64,000 nucleotides of DNA, from the NCBI GenBank assembly GCA_946612455.1, contig CAMOER010000011.1, positions 1 through 64,000 on the forward strand. The letters are read 5' to 3'. The notes under the pieces are model-generated. The model saw nothing but the letters and a program-made list of their open reading frames with translations. It did not search any database and had not been told where the DNA came from. Origin of the DNA: UBA3305 sp002373555. GTDB lineage: Bacteria; Bacillota; Clostridia; Lachnospirales; Lachnospiraceae. Of the stretch, positions 50,686-60,104 are shown in pieces. Every line of letters starts with the position of its first letter. Within the stretch, counting starts at the first letter, position 1. The position numbers and the translations under genes are program-made.

Positions 50686-52590
50686 TTATACTTCCTGCAG
50701 ACGGCGCTTCACAGTACCCGTGGATGCCGGGAAATCTCCGAAGGCAAGCTCGTACGCGGTTCCCTCTCCCAGGTGCGTTCCGACTGCCTTTCCGATCCTC
50801 TCCCGGATCATGTTTTCGTCCGTTTCCGGCTCTTTTTTTACAGTAAACACCAGCTTTTGCGCTGTTCTGTCATAACCGGCCTGATAATCGGCGATGCCCG
50901 GGATCCCGTAGATCCATTCATCCAGCATCCCGATCGAAATGCGCTGTCCGCCCGGCAGTCTGACAGAATCCGCGATCCTTCCCATCACCTTCCGGAGCCG
51001 CGGCTTCAGGCAGCCGCAGGGACAGGGTACCGTGTCCATGGCGCCCAGATCACCGGTACGGTAGCGGATGAGCGGCATACCCTTCCGGCCGGGCGTGGTA
51101 ACGACGATCTCGCCGTAATCCCCGTCTGCCGCAGCCTCCCCGGTCTCCGGATCGATGATCTCCAGAAAAAGATCGTCATCCCGCAGATGATACGACTGTC
51201 TGGCGCCGCACTGTACGCCGCCGCCATAGCCGGTCTCCGTCATGCCCCAGTGGGTAAATACGGTCGTCTTCCAGACATTTGCGATCTGCTGCATCACCGA
51301 TTCCGGCACATAATCGCCCGACAGAAGAACGGTCTTCGGCCGGAGCTCCGGATGTGATACCGAAAGCCGGAACATCTGTGACGGAATGCCGATCAGTGTA
51401 TCGGCATCCTTCGCCTGCTCCGCGGCCTCCGCATCATCGCGGATAAAGCCGTACACATCTGTCTGCGCCGGAAGATGCGCCAGCCCTTCCTTCAGCAGAC
51501 CGCCGACGGAAAAATGCGCCGGCCCCTCCATGAAGACAGCCGTTCTGTATCCCGGCTTCACCAGGAACCGGATCCCCCGGTTAAAGAAATCCGCGGTTTT
51601 TTCCAGGTCCTCCGCCGTGAAGAACAGGCGTTTTTTTATGCCGGTGCTGCCGGAGCTTCTGATCGTGATCACCCGGGCGATCTCCTTCGGGGATACACAG
51701 AGCAGATCCTCCGGATTCTCTCTGACTTCCTCCGCCGTTGTGAAAGGCAGCCCCGCAAAAGTTCCGGTACCTTCCGCTATGCCTTCGCCGAACGATAACC
51801 CGTCAAATTTTTTCTTATAAAACCGGCTGTTTTCCGCCGCGTACCGAACCGTATCATACAGTTCCGATCTGCCCGCGACCAAATAGAAATACCCGCATTT
51901 CCGCCGTTTCAGATATTCCAGCGGAAGTCCCAGCGTGTCTTCCAGCTGTTCCGCTCCTTCCTCAAAGATCAGCTGGCCGACATAGCCCGGCAGGATCTCC
52001 GAGCAGTCCTGCATCTCCAGGACGGAAAAGCCGCTCTTCCGGAATTCCCGCAGAAATTCGCCTGCCGTCGGAAGACGGCCGATGCGGCAGGAAGGGACAG
52101 CTGCTTCCGGTGCAGACTGCACTGTCATGACCGCCTCTCCGTTCTGCTCTTCTTCCGTCTCTTCCGCTCTCGCATACAGATCCGAAAGCAGTACCTTGCC
52201 GCCCGGTTTCAGCACACGGCGGATCTCCGCGAGCGCCCGCGCAGGATCCTGCAGGCGCGTGTAGACGCACTCCAGAAAAACCAGATCGGCGGAATGATCC
52301 TGCACCGGCAGCTGTTCGGCAGTACCTTTCAGGAACGTGATCCGGCTCCTGCACAGCACTGCTCCGGTCTCATCTGCCAGCGTGGGCTCCACGCCGGTCA
52401 GATTCCATGCCGGATATGCTTCTGCGAGCCGGGAAAGCGTACCGCCTTCCCCGCAGCCGATATCCAGGACAGATATTGCTGTATGCAGATCCGGCTTCGG
52501 ATACAGAGCTGCCGCCTCCAGCATCTGCTCTGTCACGCTGATACCGCCGGGCCGGTGGCATATGCAGTTTTCGGTACTCCTGTTCTTCAT
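50686..52590 (-). CDS. Fused SAM methyltransferase and AMP-dependent CoA-ligase-like protein (DVU_1556/DVU_1553-type)
   Basis: A 634-residue fusion. Residues about 1-250 are a class I methyltransferase: an N-terminal CICHRPGG element, SAM loop VLDIGCGEGGT, EIRRVLKPGGKVLLSDLY. Residues about 285-634 resemble phenylacetate-CoA ligase: phosphate loop TIRSSGSTGIKKRLFF, THWGMTETGYGGG, RYRTGDLGAM, and a Cys pair (PCPCGC) near the adenylation core. In Desulfovibrio-type clusters these are separate DVU_1556 and DVU_1553 genes (recalled from family names). ATG at 52590 lacks a strong ribosome-binding site; the upstream frame to 52800 runs through repeat DNA and is rejected. The repeat element at 52609-52962 directly precedes it. 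Confidence 0.82.
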   Translation of the reverse strand: MKNRSTENCICHRPGGISVTEQMLEAAALYPKPDLHTAISVLDIGCGEGGTLSRLAEAYPAWNLTGVEPTLADETGAVLCRSRITFLKGTAEQLPVQDHSADLVFLECVYTRLQDPARALAEIRRVLKPGGKVLLSDLYARAEETEEEQNGEAVMTVQSAPEAAVPSCRIGRLPTAGEFLREFRKSGFSVLEMQDCSEILPGYVGQLIFEEGAEQLEDTLGLPLEYLKRRKCGYFYLVAGRSELYDTVRYAAENSRFYKKKFDGLSFGEGIAEGTGTFAGLPFTTAEEVRENPEDLLCVSPKEIARVITIRSSGSTGIKKRLFFTAEDLEKTADFFNRGIRFLVKPGYRTAVFMEGPAHFSVGGLLKEGLAHLPAQTDVYGFIRDDAEAAEQAKDADTLIGIPSQMFRLSVSHPELRPKTVLLSGDYVPESVMQQIANVWKTTVFTHWGMTETGYGGGVQCGARQSYHLRDDDLFLEIIDPETGEAAADGDYGEIVVTTPGRKGMPLIRYRTGDLGAMDTVPCPCGCLKPRLRKVMGRIADSVRLPGGQRISIGMLDEWIYGIPGIADYQAGYDRTAQKLVFTVKKEPETDENMIRERIGKAVGTHLGEGTAYELAFGDFPASTGTVKRRLQEV

Positions 52591-52608
52591 TCGCCATGTT
52601 ACCTTTAT

Positions 52609-52962
52609 AATGCTTCCGTAAAACCGCAGGCTCTGCGGCGAGGATCCTTCAGTCGCAGGCTCCTTCAGGATGACAGTATTGACCCCTGCAGCATCCCTGT
52701 TAAAAGACTGCACCGGACAGCTGTACCGGCACGCTGGTGCCGGGAACTGTGTAGTGGAGAGCGACAGGATCGGGCGAAATTGCCGCCGATTTTTCAACAC
52801 GCTTTATTCGTTGGAAAATCAGTGTGCAGATATTTCGTCCCGGATCCGAAGCAATCGGAGCGATTCCTGTTTCCGGCACCAGCATGCCGGGACAGCGTCT
52901 CCTTCAAATGCTTCCGTAAAACTGCAGTCTCTGCGGCGAGGATCCTTCGCAGGCTCAGGATG
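52609..52962. mobile_element. MITE-like 175-bp palindromic element between two repeat copies
   Basis: Repeat copies beginning AATGCTTCCGTAAAAC lie at 52609 and 52907, 298 bp apart, in the same orientation, and both continue with CTCTGCGGCGAGGATCCTTC. Between them, 52721-52895 is an imperfect palindrome: CTGTACCGGCACGCTGG at 52721 mirrors the segment ending at 52895, and the centre is GATTTTTCAAC (52788-52798) against GTTGGAAAATC (52810-52820). No transposase is present. The radical SAM stop codon lies inside the second repeat. The same repeat family occurs at 39890-39981. Confidence 0.65.
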
Positions 52963-54292
52963 TATACATCCCGTTGTAATACGCGCAGAATGGCCGGATC
53001 TTTCCGTCCTTATATACATGCAGACTGCACTGCATCAGCCGCTCCAGATCGAGATTCCATGCATCCTGAAACGCCATCGAAGTCAGTGTGAACGTATACT
53101 GCTTCGCTCTCGTAAGGAACGTATCCAGATCCGTCATATCCAGCCCTGCAGCATCGGTGCGCTCCGCTTCCGGCACGCCGCTTTCCAGAGCGGCCTTCCA
53201 CCGTTTTCCGATAAACTCCCGGTTCATTTCCGCCGGATCGATCTCCGGCTGTGCAGACCCGCAGCAGCACGACTTTTTCTTCGACAGTGCCATCAGCGTC
53301 TGATCCGGCAGCACGATAAAATCCCCGTGGAATCCGCACATGGGATGATCACAGCACGACGGGATCAGATTCCCGGTCTTCACCAGACCGCCGCTCTGTT
53401 TTGCCAGTTCAAAGATCATCTGATCCAGCGTAAAGCGGTCCCCGCCTTTCGGCTCGTGCGGGATCCTGCCGAAAAAGCTCACCGGCTGGAAATGGATTCC
53501 CCGCACCACAGGGGAATGCGCGATGCCGAACCGCAGGATCTCTCCGATCTCCTGCACATTCACGCCCGGCACGATGACCGGCACCAGCGTCACGCCGATC
53601 CCGTATTTCCCGCAGTTCCGGATCGCCTTCTTCTTGATCTCCATCATCGGCCGTCTGCGCAGCCGCAGATAGACATCCTCGTTCACGCCGTCAAAGGACA
53701 GAAAAACAATATCCAGTCCCGCCTCTGCAAGTTCTTTCACATAAGCTTCATCCTGCGCCAGCCGCATCCCGTTCGTATTTACCTGCACGAACTTACAGCC
53801 GGCAATCTTCGCGAACCGCACGAGTTCCGGCAGATCATCCCGAAGTGTCGGCTCGCCGCCGGACAGCTGCAGAAACGTTTTCCCGGACACGGTCAGATCG
53901 CTGATCCACCCCTTTACTGTTCCGGTGGGCGGATCTTCCTTTCTGCAGGACGGTGCAAAACAGAATTCGCAGTGCATGTTGCAGCGGTCTGTCACTTCCA
54001 GCAGTGTACAGCAGGTATCACGCCGATGATCACTGCAGTCCGCAATACCGGGACAGGAGGCACAGTTCCGGCTCTCTTCTTCCGCAACCGCAGGGATCCT
54101 GCCTTTCCATTTGTCCGGATCGATATAGCCGCGCCAGAGCGGCGCATAGAACTTCCCGTGCACCGGGCATTTCTTCCCGAGAATGATCCCGTTTCCCTTC
54201 CGCATCCGGAGCGCCGGAATCCGCTTCCTGCACACCGGACAGATGCTGTAAGTCTTTTCTGTTTTCCCAGTTTCTTTTTTGATCTCAGGCAT
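52955..54292 (-). CDS. Radical SAM protein (TrsS-like)
   Basis: A 445-residue radical SAM enzyme. An N-terminal zinc-ribbon-like part (CPVCRKRIPA, KKCPVHGKF) and a Cys cluster (NCASCPGIADCSDH) precede the [4Fe-4S] motif CNMHCEFC with LSGGEPTLRDD and QVNTNGMRLA; several CC pairs (SCCDHPMCG, SCCCG) lie in the second half. Homologues accompany the aldehyde oxidoreductase gene set, and some are annotated as the (seleno)protein TrsS; no in-frame TGA is present here, so Cys is used. ATG at 54292; a GTG at 54325 is possible. The last residues and stop fall within the downstream repeat. The reaction is unknown; cofactor or enzyme maturation is inferred. Confidence 0.82.
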   Translation of the reverse strand: MPEIKKETGKTEKTYSICPVCRKRIPALRMRKGNGIILGKKCPVHGKFYAPLWRGYIDPDKWKGRIPAVAEEESRNCASCPGIADCSDHRRDTCCTLLEVTDRCNMHCEFCFAPSCRKEDPPTGTVKGWISDLTVSGKTFLQLSGGEPTLRDDLPELVRFAKIAGCKFVQVNTNGMRLAQDEAYVKELAEAGLDIVFLSFDGVNEDVYLRLRRRPMMEIKKKAIRNCGKYGIGVTLVPVIVPGVNVQEIGEILRFGIAHSPVVRGIHFQPVSFFGRIPHEPKGGDRFTLDQMIFELAKQSGGLVKTGNLIPSCCDHPMCGFHGDFIVLPDQTLMALSKKKSCCCGSAQPEIDPAEMNREFIGKRWKAALESGVPEAERTDAAGLDMTDLDTFLTRAKQYTFTLTSMAFQDAWNLDLERLMQCSLHVYKDGKIRPFCAYYNGMYTS

Positions 54293-54380
54293 GACTATCT
54301 CTCTTGTTCTCACTGACAGCCGCACCAGACAGTCTATGGCCGAACGCCGGCTGTCTGTCTTTTCCCGTCCGCCGCTGTGT

Positions 54381-54629
54381 TTACTTGTCCTCGAAGTTCT
54401 TCTCTACTTCCGCCATCTTCCCAAGCGCCAGATCCTCCGGGATAAAGACCTCCCTGCAGACCGGGCAGCGCAGGAGCTTCGTATGAAAGCCATGGTCGAA
54501 ATACTCAAAATACGTCTCTGCCGGCTCCAACGCGACACCGCATTTTCTGCAGACAAGCCCCGCATCCGCCTCTACGTCCGGCTTGTAATCCTCCGGGTTC
54601 ATCTGCGGTTTTTTCATCTCCTCCATCAT
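54381..54629 (-). CDS. Small CxxC redox or zinc protein (DVU_1557-type)
   Basis: An 82-residue protein with two CxxC pairs (LVCRKCGV and LRCPVCRE), 28 residues apart, a rubredoxin/zinc-ribbon-like arrangement that could bind iron or zinc. ATG at 54629 overlaps the stop of the FAD/Fe-S gene by 4 nt and follows GGAGGGCGA, so expression is coupled. The next ATG at 54626 is also possible. Located between the oxidoreductase and the radical SAM gene, as in the DVU_1557 family (recalled). The role is probably electron transfer or metallochaperone; not shown. Confidence 0.8.
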   Translation of the reverse strand: MMEEMKKPQMNPEDYKPDVEADAGLVCRKCGVALEPAETYFEYFDHGFHTKLLRCPVCREVFIPEDLALGKMAEVEKNFEDK

Positions 54630-56866
54630 TCGCCCTCCAGATTCATTCTGTGCGCATAGCCGCCGTGCAGGACCGGCGTACCGCCCGGCACGGGCTCGTA
54701 CACGGCCCAGTAGGTCATGTTCTGTATCTTTTTATGTCCGGTCACATAGCCGGTCTCCTTCGATACGATTCCCCGGCCTTCCGCTTCCAGGCTCTCCACG
54801 ACCTCTTCCATATCGGAGATCAGGATATGCATATCCGACAGTTTCTTTTCCAGTTCCGGCGAAACAATGAGCTTCACTTCTTCCTTCGTCTCCTCTCCCA
54901 GCATATCATTCACAAGGACCAGCCGGTTCTTCCTCCTTGCCGTGACGGTCGGCGCCGGCCTCGTTTCATCATGGAGGCCGAACAGGATGTCAAACAGATG
55001 CACGGATTCTTTATTCTGACCCGCAAAGGTATCTCTGCAGTTCGCGCAGTAGCAAAGATACGGCAGTTCGGATACGATCGTACGTTCCTGCACCACCCGC
55101 TTCGCGTAATCCGGGGCCGCGATCGAATACTGCCCGCCGAAGCTGCAGCAGTTCGCATACTTCCCGTTCCCGGAGATTTCAGTAAAACCGACCCCGGCCT
55201 GTGCCAGGATCTTCCGGACAGTCTCCTGCAGTTCAGGTTCCTGTCTGCTGGCGCAGGGATCAAAGAGTGCGAATTCTTTTCCTGCAAAGCTGCTTCCGGC
55301 GCCTTCCGGCAGCCCCCATTCGAGCATCAGTTCTTCAATGAATACGCCCGGGATCTCCGGCAGGAATTCCCGGAACATTTTCCGGCAGGTCGGACAGGCA
55401 AAGACCAGCTTCGGCTTTCCCAGCTTCTCCCATTTTTCGCGGAGCACAGCCAGATGCGCTGCATGCTTTTCCCGCTCGACGGCCCATCTTGCCGGCGCGC
55501 CGCAGCAGTCGAGAAGCAGCGCTGTATCCGGCGCATGTGCGCGCAGCCATTCGAGCGCTTTTTCCACATACGCAGGATCCGATGCCCCTAACTGACAGCC
55601 GGGAAAAAAGGCATATTCGCACGTTTCCGCAGGCGCATCCGTCAGCGCGCCCGCACCGGAAGCATTGTCCATATCCCGCAGCCAGTAATCGTGGAAGGCC
55701 CACGGCATCGCATCGGTATCCTTTAAGCCCCTGTGGCTCTGCCAGAGGAAATCGCCCATATCGATCCGCTCCGGGCAGACATCTTTGCACAGGCCGCACT
55801 GGTCACAGGAAGCGATCCTTCTGGTCGCCCAGCGTCCGTCATTCGCCAGCGTGCTCGGACGTACGGTAATAAAGGATTCCTCATAGAGTCTGCCGGGCGT
55901 CTTCTGCTGAATGCGCATCAGATCGCATTCCCGCATGCAGATATCACAGGAACATTTGAGGCATCGTTTTGCCTCCGCAATGATCTCTTCCTTGCTGAAG
56001 CCGGCTTCCGGATCGGCAGGATTTACCGGAACGGTCGCCGCAATATGCGCGGGATCCATCACGATCCGGGTATCCACATCCGCTGCCGGTTCATTCATCA
56101 GCTGGATCTTGATATACCGTTCCAGCGCCATGGAGGCCTTCAGGCCCTGTGCGAGCGCTGTGATCACATCTGCGCCGGTCACGCCGCCGCCGAGGAATAC
56201 GCCCGGCAGATCGGATGCAAATGCGCCGCCGGGATCCTGCTGCAGCCCGAAATCCTCTCCACCTGCGCCGGTCGCGACGTAGACGACGTCGAACTGCGCC
56301 TTCAGAGCGGCAATATCCGTGATCCTGGTCTGCAGATGAATCTCCGGTTCTTCGAACTGGAACTGGTTCTTAAGATCGGCATCAAAGATCTCCGGATCCA
56401 TCATCGCTCTGGCGGCGCCGCCGAGATGATCCGATGCCTCGAAGATGCTCACCTGATATTTTTTCTGGCACAGCTTCAGTGCACAGCCAAGCCCGGACAG
56501 ACCGCCGCCGACGATCGCGGCCGTCTGCGGTTTTGCAGGCATATTAAAAGCATTCGGCGATTTACGGCGGGTCTGCTTCAATGTGGCCGCCTCCAGCGCA
56601 CGCATCTGCACTGCGCCGCCGACATGCCGCAGGATACAGGAATTCTCACACGGGCCCGGGCAGAGCCTGGATACGATCTCCGGGAAGCCGACGGCGGTCT
56701 GATAGCCGCGGTAGACGGCGGAGACACGGCCGGCCGACCATTTCGCGATCATATCCTTGATATCCAGATGGAACGGACAGGCGACCAGGCAGAACGGCGG
56801 CTCGTCCTGCAGGCATTTTGTCTTCAGAATTTCTCCGAAGGATTCAAGAAAACGGGTATCTTCCAT
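54626..56866 (-). CDS. FAD/NAD-binding, dicluster ferredoxin and CCG-domain oxidoreductase
   Basis: A 746-residue electron-transfer protein. The N-terminal GltD-like segment has CLVACPFHLDIKDM and CPGPCENSC. The FAD Rossmann motif is AAIVGGGLSGLGCAL (about 115-130), with a second nucleotide-binding stretch before VFLGGGVTGAD. Two [4Fe-4S] clusters are given by CLKCSCDICMREC and CDQCGLCKDVCPERID. Two HdrB/GlpC-type CCG modules follow (LLDCCGAPARW, ANCCSFGG). It resembles a pyridine-nucleotide-disulfide oxidoreductase joined to heterodisulfide-reductase-like domains and probably receives electrons from the aldehyde oxidoreductase. ATG at 56866 with GGGAGAGG 2 nt upstream; an ATG at 56899 lacks a site. 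Confidence 0.88.
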   Translation of the reverse strand: MEDTRFLESFGEILKTKCLQDEPPFCLVACPFHLDIKDMIAKWSAGRVSAVYRGYQTAVGFPEIVSRLCPGPCENSCILRHVGGAVQMRALEAATLKQTRRKSPNAFNMPAKPQTAAIVGGGLSGLGCALKLCQKKYQVSIFEASDHLGGAARAMMDPEIFDADLKNQFQFEEPEIHLQTRITDIAALKAQFDVVYVATGAGGEDFGLQQDPGGAFASDLPGVFLGGGVTGADVITALAQGLKASMALERYIKIQLMNEPAADVDTRIVMDPAHIAATVPVNPADPEAGFSKEEIIAEAKRCLKCSCDICMRECDLMRIQQKTPGRLYEESFITVRPSTLANDGRWATRRIASCDQCGLCKDVCPERIDMGDFLWQSHRGLKDTDAMPWAFHDYWLRDMDNASGAGALTDAPAETCEYAFFPGCQLGASDPAYVEKALEWLRAHAPDTALLLDCCGAPARWAVEREKHAAHLAVLREKWEKLGKPKLVFACPTCRKMFREFLPEIPGVFIEELMLEWGLPEGAGSSFAGKEFALFDPCASRQEPELQETVRKILAQAGVGFTEISGNGKYANCCSFGGQYSIAAPDYAKRVVQERTIVSELPYLCYCANCRDTFAGQNKESVHLFDILFGLHDETRPAPTVTARRKNRLVLVNDMLGEETKEEVKLIVSPELEKKLSDMHILISDMEEVVESLEAEGRGIVSKETGYVTGHKKIQNMTYWAVYEPVPGGTPVLHGGYAHRMNLEGE

Positions 56867-56903
56867 AACCTCTCCCGGCGCATAGGCGCCGCCCTCCATT
56901 TGT

Positions 56904-56931
56904 AAAAACCCGCGGGGAAATCCCCGCGGGT
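56904..56931 (-). terminator. Terminator after the molybdenum aldehyde oxidoreductase gene
   Basis: A perfect stem ACCCGCGGGGA with its complement and minimal loop, followed on the minus strand by TTTTT. It separates the oxidoreductase gene from the FAD/Fe-S operon, although no separate promoter for the latter is obvious, so it may attenuate. Confidence 0.92.
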
Positions 56932-56986
56932 CAATTGTATCATTATTCCTGCGTTCTCACAACGCAGCAATTTGGTTGATGCACGA

Positions 56987-59914
56987 TCAGAAAGGTCTCT
57001 CCGCTGTCGGATCGTCAAGCGATACATAGTATCCTTCGTTCTTGTTGAACGGTACGGGGTTCGCCTTGATGTCCTCGAGTCTCTCGTACATATCCGGTCC
57101 GAGATAGTACTTCTTCGGTGCCTCGGGCTTCTCGCCGCGTGCGATCGCGTCCAGACCGGCCTTGATCTTCGCGGGCAGCGCGGGCTGCTCATGAATACGT
57201 ACGCCTGTCGCGTCATAGATCGCATTCAGGACTGCGCAGTGCGGGGATGCCTGGAATGCTTCGGAAGCACCGGAGCATCCGAACGGGCCGGACTCGATGG
57301 AGTCGTCCATATGGATGACCGTCAGATCATCGGGCGTATCCTTGATGTAAGGAACGCCGGCACCGAGCATGTTGGCATGCTTCTTCACATCGTCATAATC
57401 CTCGGACAGCGCGAAGCCGATACCGTGGGAAATGCCGGAGTAAGCCTGGCCGTTGACCGCCTGGATGTTGCCGATGCGGCCGATATGGTCCACGCAGGTG
57501 AACTTCAGGCAGGTGCACTTGCCGGTCTTCGCATCCACTTCCACTTCAGCCATGTTCAGGCAGTAGGTGTAGGCAGGTGAAGGATCACCGATACCGGTGT
57601 TGGGATCGGGTCTGCAAAGCTCGGGATCGATGGAGTTCTCATGTTTTCCGAACCACTTGGTAGGAAGTCCCTCGTCCACCAGTTCCTGGTAGGTACGGAA
57701 GGTACCGTCTTCCTTGCGCATGGTATCCATCATCTTGTTCGCGGCAATGATCGTTGCCAGACCGCTCATGTAGAAGGAACGGGAAGCGCCGGCCATACCG
57801 GAATCCGGGCAGAGCTTGGTATCGTTCTGTACCAGCTGCACATCTTCGGGCTTCAGCTTCATCTCCTTCAGTGCCTGCAGCGTGACCATCAGGGAACCGA
57901 CGGAACCGCCCTGGCCCATGGTATGCCAGGTATCATACTTCCAGATCTTGCCGTCTTCCTTGATCTCCAGCGCTACCTCGGAGGAGTCATTCTCACCCTC
58001 GGTAACATTGAAGCCGCCCCAGGAAATGCCGACGCCGCGCATCTTTTCGGGCGTGGATTCTGCCTTGGCTCTCTTCTTCGCCTCCTCATACAGCGGACGC
58101 ATGGTATCCATCATGGCTTCCATGGGATACTGCTTGAACGGATAGCTGTTGATATTGGTCTCGCCGGGACGGGCGATATTCTTATATCTGAATTCGAACG
58201 GATCCATGCCCAGCTCTTCCGCCATCATATCCATCAGCGGCTCGGAAAGCGTGTAGGCCTGCGGAGAACCGTAGGAACGATAGGCTGTTCCGAAGGCATG
58301 GTTGACATTGGCCACGCGGACAAGACCTGCAGCGTTCGGCACATAGTAAGGCCAGAAGGTGAAACGTGCGGGCTTGGTCATGACATCGTCGCCGCCCCAG
58401 GAATAAGCGCCGTGGTCCATACCGACATCGAACTCGGCAGCAATGATGCGGCCGTCTTCATCACAGGCCAGACGTCCGTTCGAGTAGGACGGGCATCTCT
58501 TGCCGGAGAAGTGCTGATGCTCTTCATAGGACATGGACAGGGATACGGGCTCGCCGGTGACTGCCACGCAGGTCGCGACAAGCGCTACGTCTCCGCCGTT
58601 CGTGGACCATCCGAAGGATGCGCCGGTCGGGTTCATGATGATGCGGTATTTCTCCTTCGGGATGCCCAGGCAGGCGCTGCCGATACGGCCTCTGGAGGAG
58701 AAGGTACACTGGGACTTGCACTGGATGTTCATCATGCCGTCCTCAGCCCAGTAAGCCTGCAGTACGCAGCCTTCGATCGAAAGATGCGGTTCGCGGGTCG
58801 AATGGAAGCTGCCCTCCACGACATGCGGCGCATTGTCGATCATCTCTCTGACCTTTTCCGGATCCTCGAGACCGGCCCCCTTGAAGACGGGCTGCTCGCA
58901 GAAAATGTTGTCTGTATCTTCATGGATGCGCATGGCATCAGGCATAACGGCATCCAGATAGCTGGTGTATTCGGGAAGCTTCTCATAGTCCATGGTGACC
59001 TTCGCGGCAGCGGCGCGTGCTTCCTTATTGGAGCGTGCGACGACCAGCGCGATGATATCGCCGTAACGGAAGATTTTCTCATCCTGCAGCACTTTACGGG
59101 AAGGCTTCAGGACGGTGCTTCTCTCATGGAACTGTCCCTCACCCATCATGTTGGTTCCGCCGATGGCATAGATATCCTTGGCAGTGATGACCTTCACGAC
59201 GCCGGGCATTTTCTCGGCTTCTTCGGTATGGATCGCAAGGATCTTTGCGTGATGGGCAACTCTGGGCTGTACGACAGCAGCGAACAGGGTGCCTTCGGGC
59301 ATCTTCATGGCCTGGTCATCACCATAGTCGGTAAGACCGGTGACCTTGCCGAGCGCATCGGGACGGACAAGCGGCGTGCCGAGATAATCATAATCTTCGG
59401 GTGCCTTGTACATGATATCTTCGATCTTGCACTCGCCGCGCATGACCTTCGCAGCAGCCATAACGGCATCCACGATCTGCTTGTAACCGGTGCAGCGGCA
59501 GACGTTTCTGGTCTTCTGGAACCAGTCACGGACCTGTTCACGGGTGGGATCAGGATTCTCCTGCAGCAGCTGGTAAGCGGAAACGATGAATCCCGGTACG
59601 CAGAAGCCGCACTGTACGGCGCCGCAGTGCATCCATGCAACCTGCAGGGGATGCAGATGCTGGGGCGTGCCGATGCCCTCGATCGTGGTGATGTGGGCAT
59701 ACTCGGGAACGGCCGTGATCTTTCTGGTGCAGGAACGGATCACTTTTCCGTCCAGGATAACGGAACATGAACCGCAGACGCCGGTGCCGCAGCCGACCTT
59801 TACGCCGGTCAGGCCGAGACGGCGCAGGACATCAGAAAGCTTGTCATTCTCGGGATCGCACATGAAGACGCGCTCCACGCCGTTGATGTTCAGGAACATT
59901 TTCCTAAGAATCAT
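56987..59914 (-). CDS. Molybdopterin-dependent aldehyde oxidoreductase (xanthine oxidase family, Mop-like)
   Basis: A single-chain molybdenum hydroxylase of 975 residues. The plant-type [2Fe-2S] domain has CGTGVCGSC near residue 42 followed by C-x-R. The second helical [2Fe-2S] domain has CGAVQCGFCVPG and TRNVCRCTGYKQI, and then the large Mo-binding region contains VEGSFHSTREPHLSIEGCV, TGASFGWSTNGGDVAL, GQGG and the catalytic Glu885 in SGASEAFQASP. This matches Desulfovibrio MOP, which uses molybdopterin cytosine dinucleotide and no FAD domain. ATG at 59914 follows GGAGG. It has its own promoter and an upstream ModE-like palindrome, and a terminator at the end. Natural substrate unknown. Confidence 0.93.
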   Translation of the reverse strand: MILRKMFLNINGVERVFMCDPENDKLSDVLRRLGLTGVKVGCGTGVCGSCSVILDGKVIRSCTRKITAVPEYAHITTIEGIGTPQHLHPLQVAWMHCGAVQCGFCVPGFIVSAYQLLQENPDPTREQVRDWFQKTRNVCRCTGYKQIVDAVMAAAKVMRGECKIEDIMYKAPEDYDYLGTPLVRPDALGKVTGLTDYGDDQAMKMPEGTLFAAVVQPRVAHHAKILAIHTEEAEKMPGVVKVITAKDIYAIGGTNMMGEGQFHERSTVLKPSRKVLQDEKIFRYGDIIALVVARSNKEARAAAAKVTMDYEKLPEYTSYLDAVMPDAMRIHEDTDNIFCEQPVFKGAGLEDPEKVREMIDNAPHVVEGSFHSTREPHLSIEGCVLQAYWAEDGMMNIQCKSQCTFSSRGRIGSACLGIPKEKYRIIMNPTGASFGWSTNGGDVALVATCVAVTGEPVSLSMSYEEHQHFSGKRCPSYSNGRLACDEDGRIIAAEFDVGMDHGAYSWGGDDVMTKPARFTFWPYYVPNAAGLVRVANVNHAFGTAYRSYGSPQAYTLSEPLMDMMAEELGMDPFEFRYKNIARPGETNINSYPFKQYPMEAMMDTMRPLYEEAKKRAKAESTPEKMRGVGISWGGFNVTEGENDSSEVALEIKEDGKIWKYDTWHTMGQGGSVGSLMVTLQALKEMKLKPEDVQLVQNDTKLCPDSGMAGASRSFYMSGLATIIAANKMMDTMRKEDGTFRTYQELVDEGLPTKWFGKHENSIDPELCRPDPNTGIGDPSPAYTYCLNMAEVEVDAKTGKCTCLKFTCVDHIGRIGNIQAVNGQAYSGISHGIGFALSEDYDDVKKHANMLGAGVPYIKDTPDDLTVIHMDDSIESGPFGCSGASEAFQASPHCAVLNAIYDATGVRIHEQPALPAKIKAGLDAIARGEKPEAPKKYYLGPDMYERLEDIKANPVPFNKNEGYYVSLDDPTAERPF

Positions 59915-60046
59915 GAGACTATCCTCCTTGTGAAATATGTTTCATCTTGATATAAATAAACGGGCCGAATCGGAAGGAATAAATTCACTATATGTGAATC
60001 AACCGCTGCGTAAAACAGGCATCCTTCCGGTTGATATACATATATA

Positions 60047-60075
60047 AAGATACAGGAAACATATTGGAAAGTCAA
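60047..60075 (-). promoter_or_regulatory. Promoter of the molybdenum aldehyde oxidoreductase gene
   Basis: On the minus strand TTGACT (60075-60070), 17 bp, TATCTT (60052-60047). A leader of about 125 nt follows; TTCACTATATGTGAA at 59986-60000 is a small palindrome within it. The remaining upstream interval (60129-60274) is AT-rich and holds no gene. Confidence 0.82.
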
Positions 60076-60104
60076 CGGTTTTGCATCATTTTACCCGCAT
60101 TTTC

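Noticed and set aside
52591..52800. N-terminal 70-residue extension of the methyltransferase-ligase
   Set aside because: It is encoded by repeat and palindromic DNA and the recognisable domain begins after ATG at 52590.
52955..54292. Selenocysteine in the radical SAM protein
   Set aside because: No in-frame TGA precedes the final stop; Cys occupies the N-terminal CPVC motif.
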